The notes beneath the pieces were generated by a model. It was not told where the DNA came from. It searched no databases and saw nothing but the letters and a program-made list of their open reading frames with translations. Made by a program: the position numbers and the translations under genes. From NCBI GenBank assembly GCA_002376715.1, contig DFOK01000094.1:1-11812 (forward strand): a stretch of 11,812 bases of DNA, read 5' to 3'. Below, in pieces: positions 1-7,373 of the stretch. Each line of letters opens with the position of its first letter. The stretch's first letter is position 1. This DNA is from Bacteroidales bacterium UBA3543 (GTDB taxonomy: Bacteria > Bacteroidota > Bacteroidia > Bacteroidales > UBA932).

Positions 1-1
1 C

Positions 2-166
2 ATTGAAGCTACAGGATTTGACAGCAACAATCGTCCGACAGGATTTACGTACACGGTAGAAAAGGTAGATGACCGCGTATGGCACGACAAAATGTATTGG
101 TGGCCAATTCCTCACGATGAAATCGTGAAGTATGAAGGGAAGCTGAAGCAAAACCCTCAATGGTAA
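2..166 (+). CDS. SusD/RagB-family outer-membrane lipoprotein, C-terminal fragment
   Basis: This is the last 54 codons of a gene that begins before the window; frame 2 is open to a TAA at 164-166. The end reads MYWWPIPHDEIVKYEG then KLKQNPQW. This is the typical SusD/RagB tail, where a W-P-I-P box is followed about 15 residues later by a terminal QNP(G/Q)W. SusD proteins are surface glycan-binding lipoproteins that cap SusC TonB-dependent transporters. A SusC gene would therefore be expected further upstream, outside the window. The next gene starts 39 nt downstream on the same strand with no terminator between, so the two probably share a transcript. Family membership rests on the C-terminal signature only, and the glycan substrate cannot be inferred. 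Confidence 0.85.
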   Translation: MEATGFDSNNRPTGFTYTVEKVDDRVWHDKMYWWPIPHDEIVKYEGKLKQNPQW

Positions 167-205
167 TAACAACCAATTAAATAATTAGCTTAATACCAGA
201 TAATT

Positions 206-1486
206 ATGAGAAATTTATTATTAACGCTTTTACTCTCATTGTTATTTATATCTTGTAATAAACAAGACTTTATGAAAGACAATGACAAGTCCATGGTTTA
301 TATCCCATCGTCAGGTTTTGTCCTTCGTAAAGCTTGGGAAAAGGAATCCGGAGAGTATACGATAAATTTAGGCGTTTATTGCTCGGGACTAAGATCGGGA
401 AGCAATGGAATTTATGTAGGCTTCGAAATAGACGAATCTCTTATAGATGCGTATAATCAAGACATAACACAGCGATATTCAGGTCAAATAGAAATGCTTC
501 CTAAAGAATATTGGTCAATCGAATCAAATGAAGTTTTCATACCGAAAGGAGATGTAGACGGCAATATTCCTATTATAATAAACACCGATAAACTCAAACA
601 ATCAGGCCTGAAATACGGTGAAATCAGATATGCTATTCCTGTGCGCTTGACTGGGAGTTCAGAGTATAAACTGCATGGAACGCCTGAGATGTTGACCTCA
701 ATTATCGGAGTTACACTGAATAAACCTATTTTTTATTTCAGGGATAATAGATTAGAGCAAAGTACCCTTGCTTCGTGCTTGTTGTATTCCAATAAGCCGG
801 TTGTGCAGAAATACTATTTGATATCGGAAGGAATTGAAACAGATAAAGAATACACTGTGGAAGTTGTAGCACATCCCGACTTTTTAGCTGCCAACCAACT
901 ACTCCTTCCGAGTGACGCGTGGAAATTGGAAAGCAACAAGGTGAAATTTGAAAAAGGATATACGGAAGCTCCTCTAGCGGTAACCATCTATCCCGATAAG
1001 ATTGAATTCTTGAAAACTTTCTATCTTCCTATTTCTATTTCATCGGTATCAAATTATAGTTTCGACGAGAATCGTAGTACATTATTGCTCAAACTCGAGG
1101 TTAAAAATGATTATGAGTGGTCATACATAAGCAAAATGATGGTCACTAACACCACAACAAAGCGAAATTCTTCCCATCAGGTAGATAAAAAACCGATCTC
1201 CATTGCAAGTGATATTATTGAAATGCAAATGGCAACCAATGATACCGTTGCAGGGAAAGAAGCAGACAACAAATATTTCAATCTTAAAATTATCCCTACG
1301 GATAACAAACAAAAATGGAATGTAGAATTGATAAAAACGCGTCGATCACCGGCCACATTGGAACTCACTCCCGATAAAGAGAGCTACTACGATTGGGATT
1401 ATGAAACATTCCACCTCTTTTACAGGTTTAAGGATTCCGGTGGTAATTACATAGAAGTGGAAGAGATAATGGAAGCTCAATTCTAA
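206..1486 (+). CDS. surface lipoprotein with tandem DUF1735-like domains, SusD-linked
   Basis: The 426-aa protein starts with a lipoprotein signal: a hydrophobic run at residues 4-15, lipobox F-I-S-C and lipidation at C17. Two copies of a similar beta-rich module follow. Residues about 96-149 (LP..YW.IESNEVFIPKG then IPVRL) recur at about 232-280 (LPSDAWKLESNKVKFEKG then YLPISI). This is the pattern of DUF1735 (BT_3987-like N-terminal) domains. Residues about 305-426 form a separate C-terminal module, perhaps DUF4361-like, which I cannot assign firmly. Lipoproteins of this kind sit just after susD in Bacteroidetes glycan-utilisation operons and are thought to bind glycan at the cell surface, and the position here fits. 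No glycoside hydrolase catalytic motif is visible. The gene is visibly more AT-rich than the housekeeping genes to its right. The ligand is unknown. Confidence 0.75.
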   Translation: MRNLLLTLLLSLLFISCNKQDFMKDNDKSMVYIPSSGFVLRKAWEKESGEYTINLGVYCSGLRSGSNGIYVGFEIDESLIDAYNQDITQRYSGQIEMLPKEYWSIESNEVFIPKGDVDGNIPIIINTDKLKQSGLKYGEIRYAIPVRLTGSSEYKLHGTPEMLTSIIGVTLNKPIFYFRDNRLEQSTLASCLLYSNKPVVQKYYLISEGIETDKEYTVEVVAHPDFLAANQLLLPSDAWKLESNKVKFEKGYTEAPLAVTIYPDKIEFLKTFYLPISISSVSNYSFDENRSTLLLKLEVKNDYEWSYISKMMVTNTTTKRNSSHQVDKKPISIASDIIEMQMATNDTVAGKEADNKYFNLKIIPTDNKQKWNVELIKTRRSPATLELTPDKESYYDWDYETFHLFYRFKDSGGNYIEVEEIMEAQF

Positions 1487-1517
1487 CGAATTGATGTATA
1501 AATGGATTTTTAGGTTT

Positions 1518-1552
1518 ATATCGGTCAGTACTTTGCAAGTGCTGACCGATAT
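1518..1552. terminator. hairpin between convergent genes, likely bidirectional terminator
   Basis: The arms 1518-1528 (ATATCGGTCAG) and 1542-1552 (CTGACCGATAT) pair perfectly. Five further pairs, one of them a T-G wobble, extend the stem inward to a 3-nt loop at 1534-1536. The total is 16 pairs. It lies between the stop of the SusD-linked lipoprotein (+) and the stop of the M23 peptidase (-), so it can serve both transcripts. A long T-tract is lacking on either side, so it may act as a transcript 3'-end stabiliser or a weak intrinsic terminator. Confidence 0.7.
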
Positions 1553-1568
1553 GATTTAATATATAAGA

Positions 1569-3263
1569 TCAGAAGAAAAACTCCCTGGAAACAACCGTGC
1601 CATTTCCGCAATTATCCTCCGCTTTGACGACAAGGGTATGCATACTGCCGCGTGAAACACGCGAAGGGTCAAGACGCAGTGATATGCGACCGCTTTTAAA
1701 CATGGAAAGATGCCATTTCCCATCAATTTCCACTCTATAATCCTTTATTCCGGAAAAATCATCTTCAAGATAGATTAAAATTTCACCCCCCGCGCGGAGA
1801 ATATTGCCCTTACGTTCCCAGAATGAAATCTTAGGAGGTGTGGTATCAGTTGTGACACACCAGGTACCGAATCCGACACTGCCACGCACTCCATTACCGG
1901 CCCATTTGCCACCGGCATAAGAGAGCACACCATCCTGGTAATATGCCAGACAGGCATTTGAATGAAGCGAATCCGGCAGGGAGCACTCGAGGAATAGTTC
2001 ACCCCGACTGTGCAGGGGAAGCGATGGATCGCCGAGTTTCCAGACTGCGGAGAGAATATTTAAAGAGGAATCCGCCTCAGCCACCTTTGCATAAGGAAAC
2101 CATCCCGAATAATAGAGTGATAATGCGGGCAAAGTATAAGTAACGCCCTCATCTATGAAGATATGGGGCATATACCAGTGCATCGCTATGCGGCGGGGAT
2201 CTTCTTCACTTGCAAGTGCCGTAGCGATGGCAGAAAGGGAACTCTCAAGGGAGTCATCACGTCTAGCCTTAAGGTGAAGAGAGGAACGATTGCCATGCTC
2301 GTCACTAATACGCAATTTGAGGTCATGCTCTTCATGGTCATTGAGAATGAGTAAACCGCGTTCAGGGGCATATATGTGCTCTGCGAGGAGGTTATGAGGC
2401 TCCACAAGAGTTTTAATCACATCGTTGCCTCCGATATTCGTTTCGCGCAATGCGCTGAGGTAACGTCCCTGCTTCGGATGGATCTCTCCTACTTCAAATC
2501 TGAATACCGTATCCTGGTCAAGCAATACAAGATACTCAGTTACTGCCAGTTTACCGGTGGTTCCGTTCTGACGATCTATCGCATCTATACCGAGATAACT
2601 CTTATGAGGCAGCCGGATAGTGGTGCCGAAGAGAGATTTTGGAGAATTGGAACTAGTTAAGGGGTATCTTAAAGGCAGCCCCAGCGTATCACAGTAACCA
2701 AAGAAAAACAGGCGCTGAAAGAGCGGCGGGATGTCATCAACGACCTTATAATAACCTCTTGCCAAATAGTTAAGCGGAGTCTGGGTGGCAAGGTCACGCA
2801 CCTCCAGATGGAGATGCGGTGCTACTGAATAACCGGTATTGCCCACTCTGCCTATGGCTTCGCCCTGTTCTACAGGCAGGCACCCCTCCTCAAACTCAAG
2901 CGAAACTTCAAAACTTTCAGAGGCATACTGCTTCTCCTCCACCAAAGCTGCGTATTTGGGCACGAAATCATGCATATGGCCGTAGAGGGAGAGAGTGCCG
3001 TCCGGATGCGTGATATAGACTGCATTACCATATCCCCCTATTGAAACGCTCAGTCGGGAGACATAACCGGATTTAATGGCATAAATAGTATCTCCTACTA
3101 CCCCTCCTACGCGCCAGTCCAAACCGGTGTGAAAGTGGTCCCGCCTCAATTCACCGTAAGAACCTGCAAAAGAGGGCGGCAACTTGAGCGGAGAGATCGG
3201 ACTCTCCTGCGCACACACAGCAAAAGAACAGAAGAGCAGCAGTAGAGTGAGAATTCTACGCAT
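1569..3263 (-). CDS. secreted M23-family metallopeptidase (murein endopeptidase) with C-terminal Ig-like domain
   Basis: The 564-aa protein has a Sec signal peptide (MRRILTLLLLFCSFAVCAQ, cleavage near residue 19). An M23/LytM zinc peptidase core follows at residues about 30-165: H45-T-G-L-D49, YGHM at 94-97 and H150-L-H152-L-E. H45, D49 and H152 are the expected zinc ligands and H150 (or H96) the expected catalytic base, so the enzyme looks active. Residues about 470-564 begin with D-T-T-P-P-K-I and look like the Ig/cadherin-like modules of secreted proteins. The middle region is unassigned. The family cuts peptide crossbridges in peptidoglycan, so the likely site is the periplasm. The reading frame is open for 50 more codons upstream, but those lie inside dnaJ; the signal peptide fixes the start at 3263. 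The ATG lies 4 nt after the dnaJ stop, so translation is probably coupled. Confidence 0.88.
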   Translation of the reverse strand: MRRILTLLLLFCSFAVCAQESPISPLKLPPSFAGSYGELRRDHFHTGLDWRVGGVVGDTIYAIKSGYVSRLSVSIGGYGNAVYITHPDGTLSLYGHMHDFVPKYAALVEEKQYASESFEVSLEFEEGCLPVEQGEAIGRVGNTGYSVAPHLHLEVRDLATQTPLNYLARGYYKVVDDIPPLFQRLFFFGYCDTLGLPLRYPLTSSNSPKSLFGTTIRLPHKSYLGIDAIDRQNGTTGKLAVTEYLVLLDQDTVFRFEVGEIHPKQGRYLSALRETNIGGNDVIKTLVEPHNLLAEHIYAPERGLLILNDHEEHDLKLRISDEHGNRSSLHLKARRDDSLESSLSAIATALASEEDPRRIAMHWYMPHIFIDEGVTYTLPALSLYYSGWFPYAKVAEADSSLNILSAVWKLGDPSLPLHSRGELFLECSLPDSLHSNACLAYYQDGVLSYAGGKWAGNGVRGSVGFGTWCVTTDTTPPKISFWERKGNILRAGGEILIYLEDDFSGIKDYRVEIDGKWHLSMFKSGRISLRLDPSRVSRGSMHTLVVKAEDNCGNGTVVSREFFF

Positions 3264-3267
3264 AATA

Positions 3268-4446
3268 TTACCTGTTGAAGAAACTCTTGACTTTGTCAAA
3301 AAATTGTCGGTCGTATTGGTCGGGATCAGGTTTGAATGCATCCGAATCTCTGAATTTCTCCAATATCTCTTTATCCTTTTTATCGAGCTTCTTCGGTATC
3401 CATACCTGCACAAATACGATCATATCCCCAGTACCGTAACGGTTGATATCGGGAACTCCCTTGCCCTTAAGACGCAATATCTTACCCGGCTGAGTGCCCG
3501 GCTCGATTTTTATTCTGAGTTTGCCATCTATCGAAGGCACTTCGACATCGGTCCCGAGCATTGCGTCAATAGCCGAAATATAGAGATTGTAAAGCAGGTC
3601 GTTATCCTCACGCTTGAGTTCCGGATGTTCTTCCTCCTCAATTACCACCAGCAAATCGCCATTTACACCACCTGCTTTGGAGGCATTCCCTTTACCCTTG
3701 ATAGTAAGTTGCATACCATCCATTACTCCGGGGGGAATGGAGAATGATATCTCCTCCGGTTTTTTAACAAGACCCGAACCGTTACATTTTCGGCAGGGAT
3801 TTACTATCCGCTTACCCTCTCCCTTACATTGAGAACAAGTAGACTGACTCTGCATCTGGCCGAGCATGGTCTGAACTACCCTGGTCACCACTCCCCTGCC
3901 GTCACACTGTTCACAAGTCTTGATATCGGCTTCCGAAACTGCTCCTTTACCTTTACACTCCGAACATTGAACTGCTTTGTTGATCTTTATTTTTTTATCA
4001 ACTCCCTTTACTACATCTGAGAGATTGACTTTAACTCGAATTCTGATATCGGAACCACGTGAAACTCTCTGACCGGCCGCAGCACCTCCTCCGAAACCGG
4101 AGAAACCGCCAAAACCGGAGAAACCTCCGAAACCTCCAAAAGCACCTCCGAAAATATCGCCAAACTGACTGAAAATATCCTCCATAGAAAACCCTCCGGC
4201 GGAAAAACCACCCTGACCACTCAAACCGGCATGTCCGAACTGGTCATATCTTGCACGCTTATCGGCATTGCTGAGAACATCGTAGGCTTCAGCAGCCTCC
4301 TTGAACTTCTCTTCGGCCTCCGCATTCCCCGGATTCTTATCGGGATGGTACTCGATAGCCTTCTGGCGGTAAGCCTTCTTTATCTCCTCCGCCGAGGCTT
4401 TCCTGTCAACACCGAGTACTTCGTAATAATCTCTTTTTTCTGCCAT
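3268..4446 (-). CDS. dnaJ: DnaJ (Hsp40) co-chaperone
   Basis: The 392-aa protein is a full-length type A J-protein. It has a J domain at residues 6-70 with the HPD motif at 34-36, which stimulates the DnaK ATPase. A Gly/Phe-rich linker at about 74-125 includes a repeated GFGGFS unit. Four zinc-binding CxxCxGxG motifs start at C161, C178, C204 and C218, giving two zinc sites with all eight cysteines present. A C-terminal substrate-binding beta-sandwich region follows at about 230-370. The protein delivers unfolded clients to DnaK in the cytoplasm. I chose the ATG at 4446 (MAEKRDYYEVLG) over one five codons upstream because it matches the family start and falls 4 nt after the grpE stop. No dnaK lies in the window. 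Confidence 0.98.
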   Translation of the reverse strand: MAEKRDYYEVLGVDRKASAEEIKKAYRQKAIEYHPDKNPGNAEAEEKFKEAAEAYDVLSNADKRARYDQFGHAGLSGQGGFSAGGFSMEDIFSQFGDIFGGAFGGFGGFSGFGGFSGFGGGAAAGQRVSRGSDIRIRVKVNLSDVVKGVDKKIKINKAVQCSECKGKGAVSEADIKTCEQCDGRGVVTRVVQTMLGQMQSQSTCSQCKGEGKRIVNPCRKCNGSGLVKKPEEISFSIPPGVMDGMQLTIKGKGNASKAGGVNGDLLVVIEEEEHPELKREDNDLLYNLYISAIDAMLGTDVEVPSIDGKLRIKIEPGTQPGKILRLKGKGVPDINRYGTGDMIVFVQVWIPKKLDKKDKEILEKFRDSDAFKPDPDQYDRQFFDKVKSFFNR

Positions 4447-4450
4447 AATC

Positions 4451-5014
4451 CTATACTCCAACTACTACTTTAGCATATCTTACCACTACACCGTTGAGTG
4501 TATAACCCTGTAAGACTACGTCAATGACTTTGTTTTTAAATTCCGGATCCTGAGCCGGAAGCTGTGCTACAGCCTCGTGAAAATCGGTACTGAAAGTCTG
4601 GCCTAAAGCCTCGATTCTTGACATTCCCTTAGATTTGAGGTAGGTCATCAGTTTTGTGTATATAAGATCCGTACCTTCAATTGCCGCTTGTGAGGCATCC
4701 GACTCTTTAAGAACCTTGATGGCTCTTTCGCAATCATCCAGTACTGGGAGAAAACCCACCAAAATATCTTTTCCGGCAGTAGCAATCATATCGAGACGCT
4801 CCTTGGCGGTGCGTCTTCGGTAATTGTCAAATTCTGCCACATTGCGGATATATTTGTCATTAAGTTCCTCAATCTGAGTCTTGAGTTTTTCTATCTCCGC
4901 AACGAGCGATTCCTCCGGTGTAAGGTCTTTTACTTCTTCCAAATCGGACTCGTTAGCCGTTTTAGGGCCTTTTTTAGGAATTTCTTGCTCTTTAATGCGG
5001 TCTTTCTTAATCAT
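4451..5014 (-). CDS. grpE: GrpE nucleotide-exchange factor for DnaK
   Basis: The 187-aa protein has a charged, disordered N-terminus and a coiled coil from about residue 34 to 75 (AEIEKLKTQIEELNDKYIRN, then DNYRRRT). The GrpE head follows, ending in the conserved segment FHEAVAQLP, then VLQGYTLNGVVVRYAKVVVG. GrpE releases ADP from DnaK and restarts its folding cycle. The stop codon lies 4 nt before dnaJ, so the two are one operon. The 93-nt leader between gmk-nadD and grpE holds no convincing terminator, no CIRCE operator and no good promoter match. Read-through from gmk-nadD is therefore plausible. A separate heat-inducible promoter cannot be excluded. Confidence 0.97.
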   Translation of the reverse strand: MIKKDRIKEQEIPKKGPKTANESDLEEVKDLTPEESLVAEIEKLKTQIEELNDKYIRNVAEFDNYRRRTAKERLDMIATAGKDILVGFLPVLDDCERAIKVLKESDASQAAIEGTDLIYTKLMTYLKSKGMSRIEALGQTFSTDFHEAVAQLPAQDPEFKNKVIDVVLQGYTLNGVVVRYAKVVVGV

Positions 5015-5107
5015 ATCTTTTCTCTTTTTATTCGTATAACTTTATTATGCCGTAAAAGAACAAATAATCTGCCAAGAAAAAAAACAGGACAAAATGGCAG
5101 AAAAAGA

Positions 5108-6226
5108 TTAAGCCTTCCAGGAGGACATATCTTTTCCGGAGAGCTCTGCATTGCGAATTTCCGTAGAGGAGATATTGTGCAACCTGCCTTCGAGCAGACG
5201 GATACCCTTGATTGCAGAACGCCTGTTGTGCTCTTCACAAAGGGCGCGTGCATCCACCCCCTTCCTGGGATAAACCCAAATCTCAAACTCATCAATCAAC
5301 TCCTGATAGCGATACCAGCGGCTGAGGATAGTAAGATTATCGGCACCTATGACCATTATGTGAAGACAAGCGGGCTCTTTTTCGCGCAGATAGCGCAATG
5401 TATTAATGGTGTAGAGCGGTTCAGGAAGATGATATTCCACATCTGAGACCTTCACATCCAGGCCACTGCGCGCTATGGCAGCTTTTACATTCTTCAACCT
5501 GGTGTTTTTTGAATAATTCTTTTGTTTCATGGGATTCTGCGGTGAAACCACCACTCGCACCTCGTCTGCTTCCGTATGTTCTTTGAGATACCTGAGAATT
5601 TCGATGTGGCCGGTATGCATCGGATCGAAAGAACCAAAGAAAAGTGCAACCCTCTTCTGCGGACGTGCGATAAACTCTGCCACACATTCCTCCGCTTCCC
5701 TAAGACAGGTCGCCAGGTCGTCGTTGACCAGCACCACGTCAAACCCGGATGCGTAGCGTACTTCAATCCTTGCCTTAGCGACTCGCGCCTCAATAGCCTC
5801 AGGGGAATCGGTACCTCTGAGTTCCAATCTTTGCCTAAGGATTTTTATGGAGGGTGCCTTTATGAAGACGGATAGAGCCTGATCACCCAGGAGTTTCTTT
5901 AGGTTGATGCCCCCCTTGACATCGACATCGAATAAAATGATGTTCCCGTTGGACCAGATACGTTCCATCTCCGACTTTAGAGTGCCATAGAAGGAGCCGG
6001 GATAGACCTCTTCATATTCCACAAACTCATTTGCAGTAATTCTTCTGCGGAATTCTTCTTCGGCTAAAAAGTAGTATTCCCTGCCGTTTTGCTCCCGGCC
6101 ACGAGGGGCTCTGGATGTGGCCGAAATGGAGAATTCGAGGTTGTCAAATTTGGTCAGAAGATGGTTGACCACAGTACTTTTACCCGACCCGGAGGGGGCT
6201 GAGAAAATTATCACTTTCTTATTCAT
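5108..6226 (-). CDS. gmk-nadD: fused guanylate kinase / nicotinate-nucleotide adenylyltransferase
   Basis: One uninterrupted 372-aa frame holds two enzymes. Residues 1-188 are guanylate kinase (GMP + ATP to GDP + ADP), with P-loop APSGSGKST at 10-18, GMP-binding segment SATSRAPRGRE at 35-45 and FDVDVKGG at 99-106. Residues 191-372 are NadD (NaMN + ATP to deamido-NAD), with the nucleotidyltransferase signature GSFDPMHTGH at 198-207 and ISSTEIR at 352-358. The domains are joined with almost no linker (ARPQKRVALFFGSFDP). There is no stop, and no ATG between them; a GTG codon at residue 182 is the only obvious internal start. The NadD part ends soon after ISSTEIR (NAELSGKDMSSWKA), about 10-15 residues shorter than usual and without the common LP..V..YI tail. 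I chose the start at MNKKVIIFSAPSG; 18 upstream codons are open but not Gmk-like. Confidence 0.93.
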   Translation of the reverse strand: MNKKVIIFSAPSGSGKSTVVNHLLTKFDNLEFSISATSRAPRGREQNGREYYFLAEEEFRRRITANEFVEYEEVYPGSFYGTLKSEMERIWSNGNIILFDVDVKGGINLKKLLGDQALSVFIKAPSIKILRQRLELRGTDSPEAIEARVAKARIEVRYASGFDVVLVNDDLATCLREAEECVAEFIARPQKRVALFFGSFDPMHTGHIEILRYLKEHTEADEVRVVVSPQNPMKQKNYSKNTRLKNVKAAIARSGLDVKVSDVEYHLPEPLYTINTLRYLREKEPACLHIMVIGADNLTILSRWYRYQELIDEFEIWVYPRKGVDARALCEEHNRRSAIKGIRLLEGRLHNISSTEIRNAELSGKDMSSWKA

Positions 6227-6258
6227 GTACACGTTGTCTCTGCTTTGCTTGGAATAGA

Positions 6259-6285
6259 CAAAAATAGTGATATTCCTCAAAAAAC
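6259..6285 (-). promoter_or_regulatory. candidate promoter for gmk-nadD
   Basis: On the minus strand, 6266-6259 reads TATTTTTG, an exact match to the Bacteroidetes -7 consensus TAnnTTTG. It lies 32 nt upstream of the gmk-nadD ATG. No clear TTTG is present at the proper -33 distance, so the call rests on the -7 element and the divergent layout. The predicted transcript leader is short, about 25-30 nt. Confidence 0.45.
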
Positions 6286-6296
6286 TATTATCTTTG
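6266..6296 (+). promoter_or_regulatory. candidate promoter for fba
   Basis: 6289-6296 reads TATCTTTG, an exact TAnnTTTG -7 box. Spaced 19 bp upstream is only a weak -33 (AGTG at 6266-6269). The transcript would start near 6302, leaving a leader of about 45 nt before the aldolase ATG at 6347. The -33 region overlaps the opposing gmk-nadD -7 box, so the two promoters may compete for RNA polymerase. Confidence 0.5.
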
Positions 6297-6346
6297 TAAG
6301 GTTTATTGATATAAATCCATTAAACCGAACATATATTTTTAAAATT

Positions 6347-7309
6347 ATGATTTCTTATAAAGACTTAGGCCTAGTAAATTCCAGAGAGATATTTACTAAG
6401 GCAATGAAGGGTGGATATGCCATCCCTGCGTTCAATTTCAACAATATGGAGCAGTTACAGGCCATAATTCAGGCCTGTGTGGAGACCAGATCTCCCGTTA
6501 TCCTACAGGTGTCGAGCGGTGCGCGTAAGTATGCCAACCAGACACTTCTCAGATATATGGCACAGGGTGCCGTAGAATATGCAAAAGAGCTTGGGTACAA
6601 CATTCCCATCGTGCTCCATCTCGACCATGGTGATTCCTTCGAACTCTGTAAATCCTGTATTGAATATGGTTTCTCCTCGGTTATGATTGACGGATCGCAT
6701 CTTCCTTATGATGAGAATGTCGCTCTGACAAGAAGAGTTGTCGAATATGCTCACAAGTATGATGTAACCGTTGAAGGCGAACTTGGTGTTCTTGCAGGAG
6801 TGGAAGATGACGTATCTGCCGAAGAACATACATACACCAGACCGGAAGAGGTTCAAGACTTCGTAAGCAAGACCGGAGTTGACTCTCTTGCAATTTCCAT
6901 AGGTACTTCACATGGAGCATTTAAATTTAAACCCGGCCAGAAGCCCGAAATACGTCTCGACATCCTCTACGAGATAGAGAAACGTATCCCCGGCTTCCCC
7001 ATCGTGCTCCACGGTTCATCCAGCGTGCCTCAGGATATTGTAGCTGAGATCAATAAGTACGGCGGCGCACTCAAAGACTCCATAGGTATCCCTGAAGAGC
7101 AACTCCGCAAGGCAGCGAGGTCTGCTGTCTGTAAAATCAATATCGACAGCGACGGCCGTCTGGCAATGACTGCTGCAGTAAGAAAGGTATTTGTGGAGAA
7201 GCCTGCAGAGTTTGACCCCCGCAAGTATCTAGGTCCCGCCCGTGACAAGCTCAAAGAGCTATACAAGCACAAGGTAATCAATGTGCTAGGCAGCAACGAC
7301 AAAGCATGA
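6347..7309 (+). CDS. fba: class II fructose-1,6-bisphosphate aldolase
   Basis: The 320-aa zinc-dependent aldolase is close to the usual family length. It cleaves fructose-1,6-bisphosphate to dihydroxyacetone phosphate and glyceraldehyde-3-phosphate in glycolysis, and runs in reverse in gluconeogenesis. Visible signatures are HLDHG at 91-95 (catalytic D93, zinc ligand H94), the SVMIDGS strand at 111-117, EGELG at 143-147, GTSHG at 186-190 (zinc ligand H189), LHGSS at 221-225 (zinc ligand H222) and the phosphate/substrate segment NIDSD at 265-269. The frame is open upstream to 6245, but MISYKDLGLVN at 6347 is the normal start. Tagatose-bisphosphate aldolase shares the fold. No galactitol or tagatose genes lie nearby, so the central-metabolism role is the better call. 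The gene is a single-gene unit with its own promoter and terminator. Confidence 0.95.
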   Translation: MISYKDLGLVNSREIFTKAMKGGYAIPAFNFNNMEQLQAIIQACVETRSPVILQVSSGARKYANQTLLRYMAQGAVEYAKELGYNIPIVLHLDHGDSFELCKSCIEYGFSSVMIDGSHLPYDENVALTRRVVEYAHKYDVTVEGELGVLAGVEDDVSAEEHTYTRPEEVQDFVSKTGVDSLAISIGTSHGAFKFKPGQKPEIRLDILYEIEKRIPGFPIVLHGSSSVPQDIVAEINKYGGALKDSIGIPEEQLRKAARSAVCKINIDSDGRLAMTAAVRKVFVEKPAEFDPRKYLGPARDKLKELYKHKVINVLGSNDKA

Positions 7310-7340
7310 TAAAAAAGTCCGCTCTCGCGGACTTTTTTAT
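7309..7340. terminator. strong bidirectional intrinsic terminator
   Basis: A perfect 12-bp stem pairs 7311-7322 (A6 then GTCCGC) with 7327-7338 (GCGGAC then T6) around a TCTC loop. Two further A-T pairs extend it to 7309 and 7340. The A6/T6 ends give a U-tract on both strands, so it can stop fba (+) and the convergent FKBP operon (-). Its left arm starts within the fba stop codon (TGA at 7307-7309). Confidence 0.95.
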
Positions 7341-7366
7341 CAATTATTCTTTTTATCAATTATTCT
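7335..7366. repeat. perfect 16-bp tandem duplication
   Basis: TTTTATCAATTATTCT at 7335-7350 is repeated exactly at 7351-7366. The first copy begins inside the T-tract of the fba terminator, and the second copy ends 7 nt before the stop codon of the convergent FKBP lipoprotein. It looks like a slippage duplication of the terminator's 3' flank. It adds a second short T-run but no second stem. Confidence 0.9.
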
Positions 7367-7373
7367 TATCTCA

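Noticed and set aside
1943..2660. Plus-strand open frames opposite the M23 gene (and similar frames opposite dnaJ, gmk-nadD and nrnA)
   Set aside because: They are antisense shadows of well-supported genes and show no recognisable domains, signal sequences or promoters of their own.
3264..3413. N-terminal extension of the M23 peptidase (50 more codons)
   Set aside because: The extra codons lie entirely within the dnaJ coding region in another frame, and the true signal peptide starts at 3263.
4080..4145. Short DNA repeats resembling a repeat array
   Set aside because: They encode the GFGGFS repeats of the DnaJ Gly/Phe linker. There are no regular spacers, so this is not a CRISPR or other array.
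5015..5107. Terminator or heat-shock operator in the gmk-nadD/grpE gap
   Set aside because: There is a 7-bp inverted repeat (5068-5074 with 5095-5101), but its 20-nt loop holds the T-run, which is not a terminator layout. No CIRCE element is present. The only TTTG/TAnnnnnn pairing is badly spaced and mismatched.
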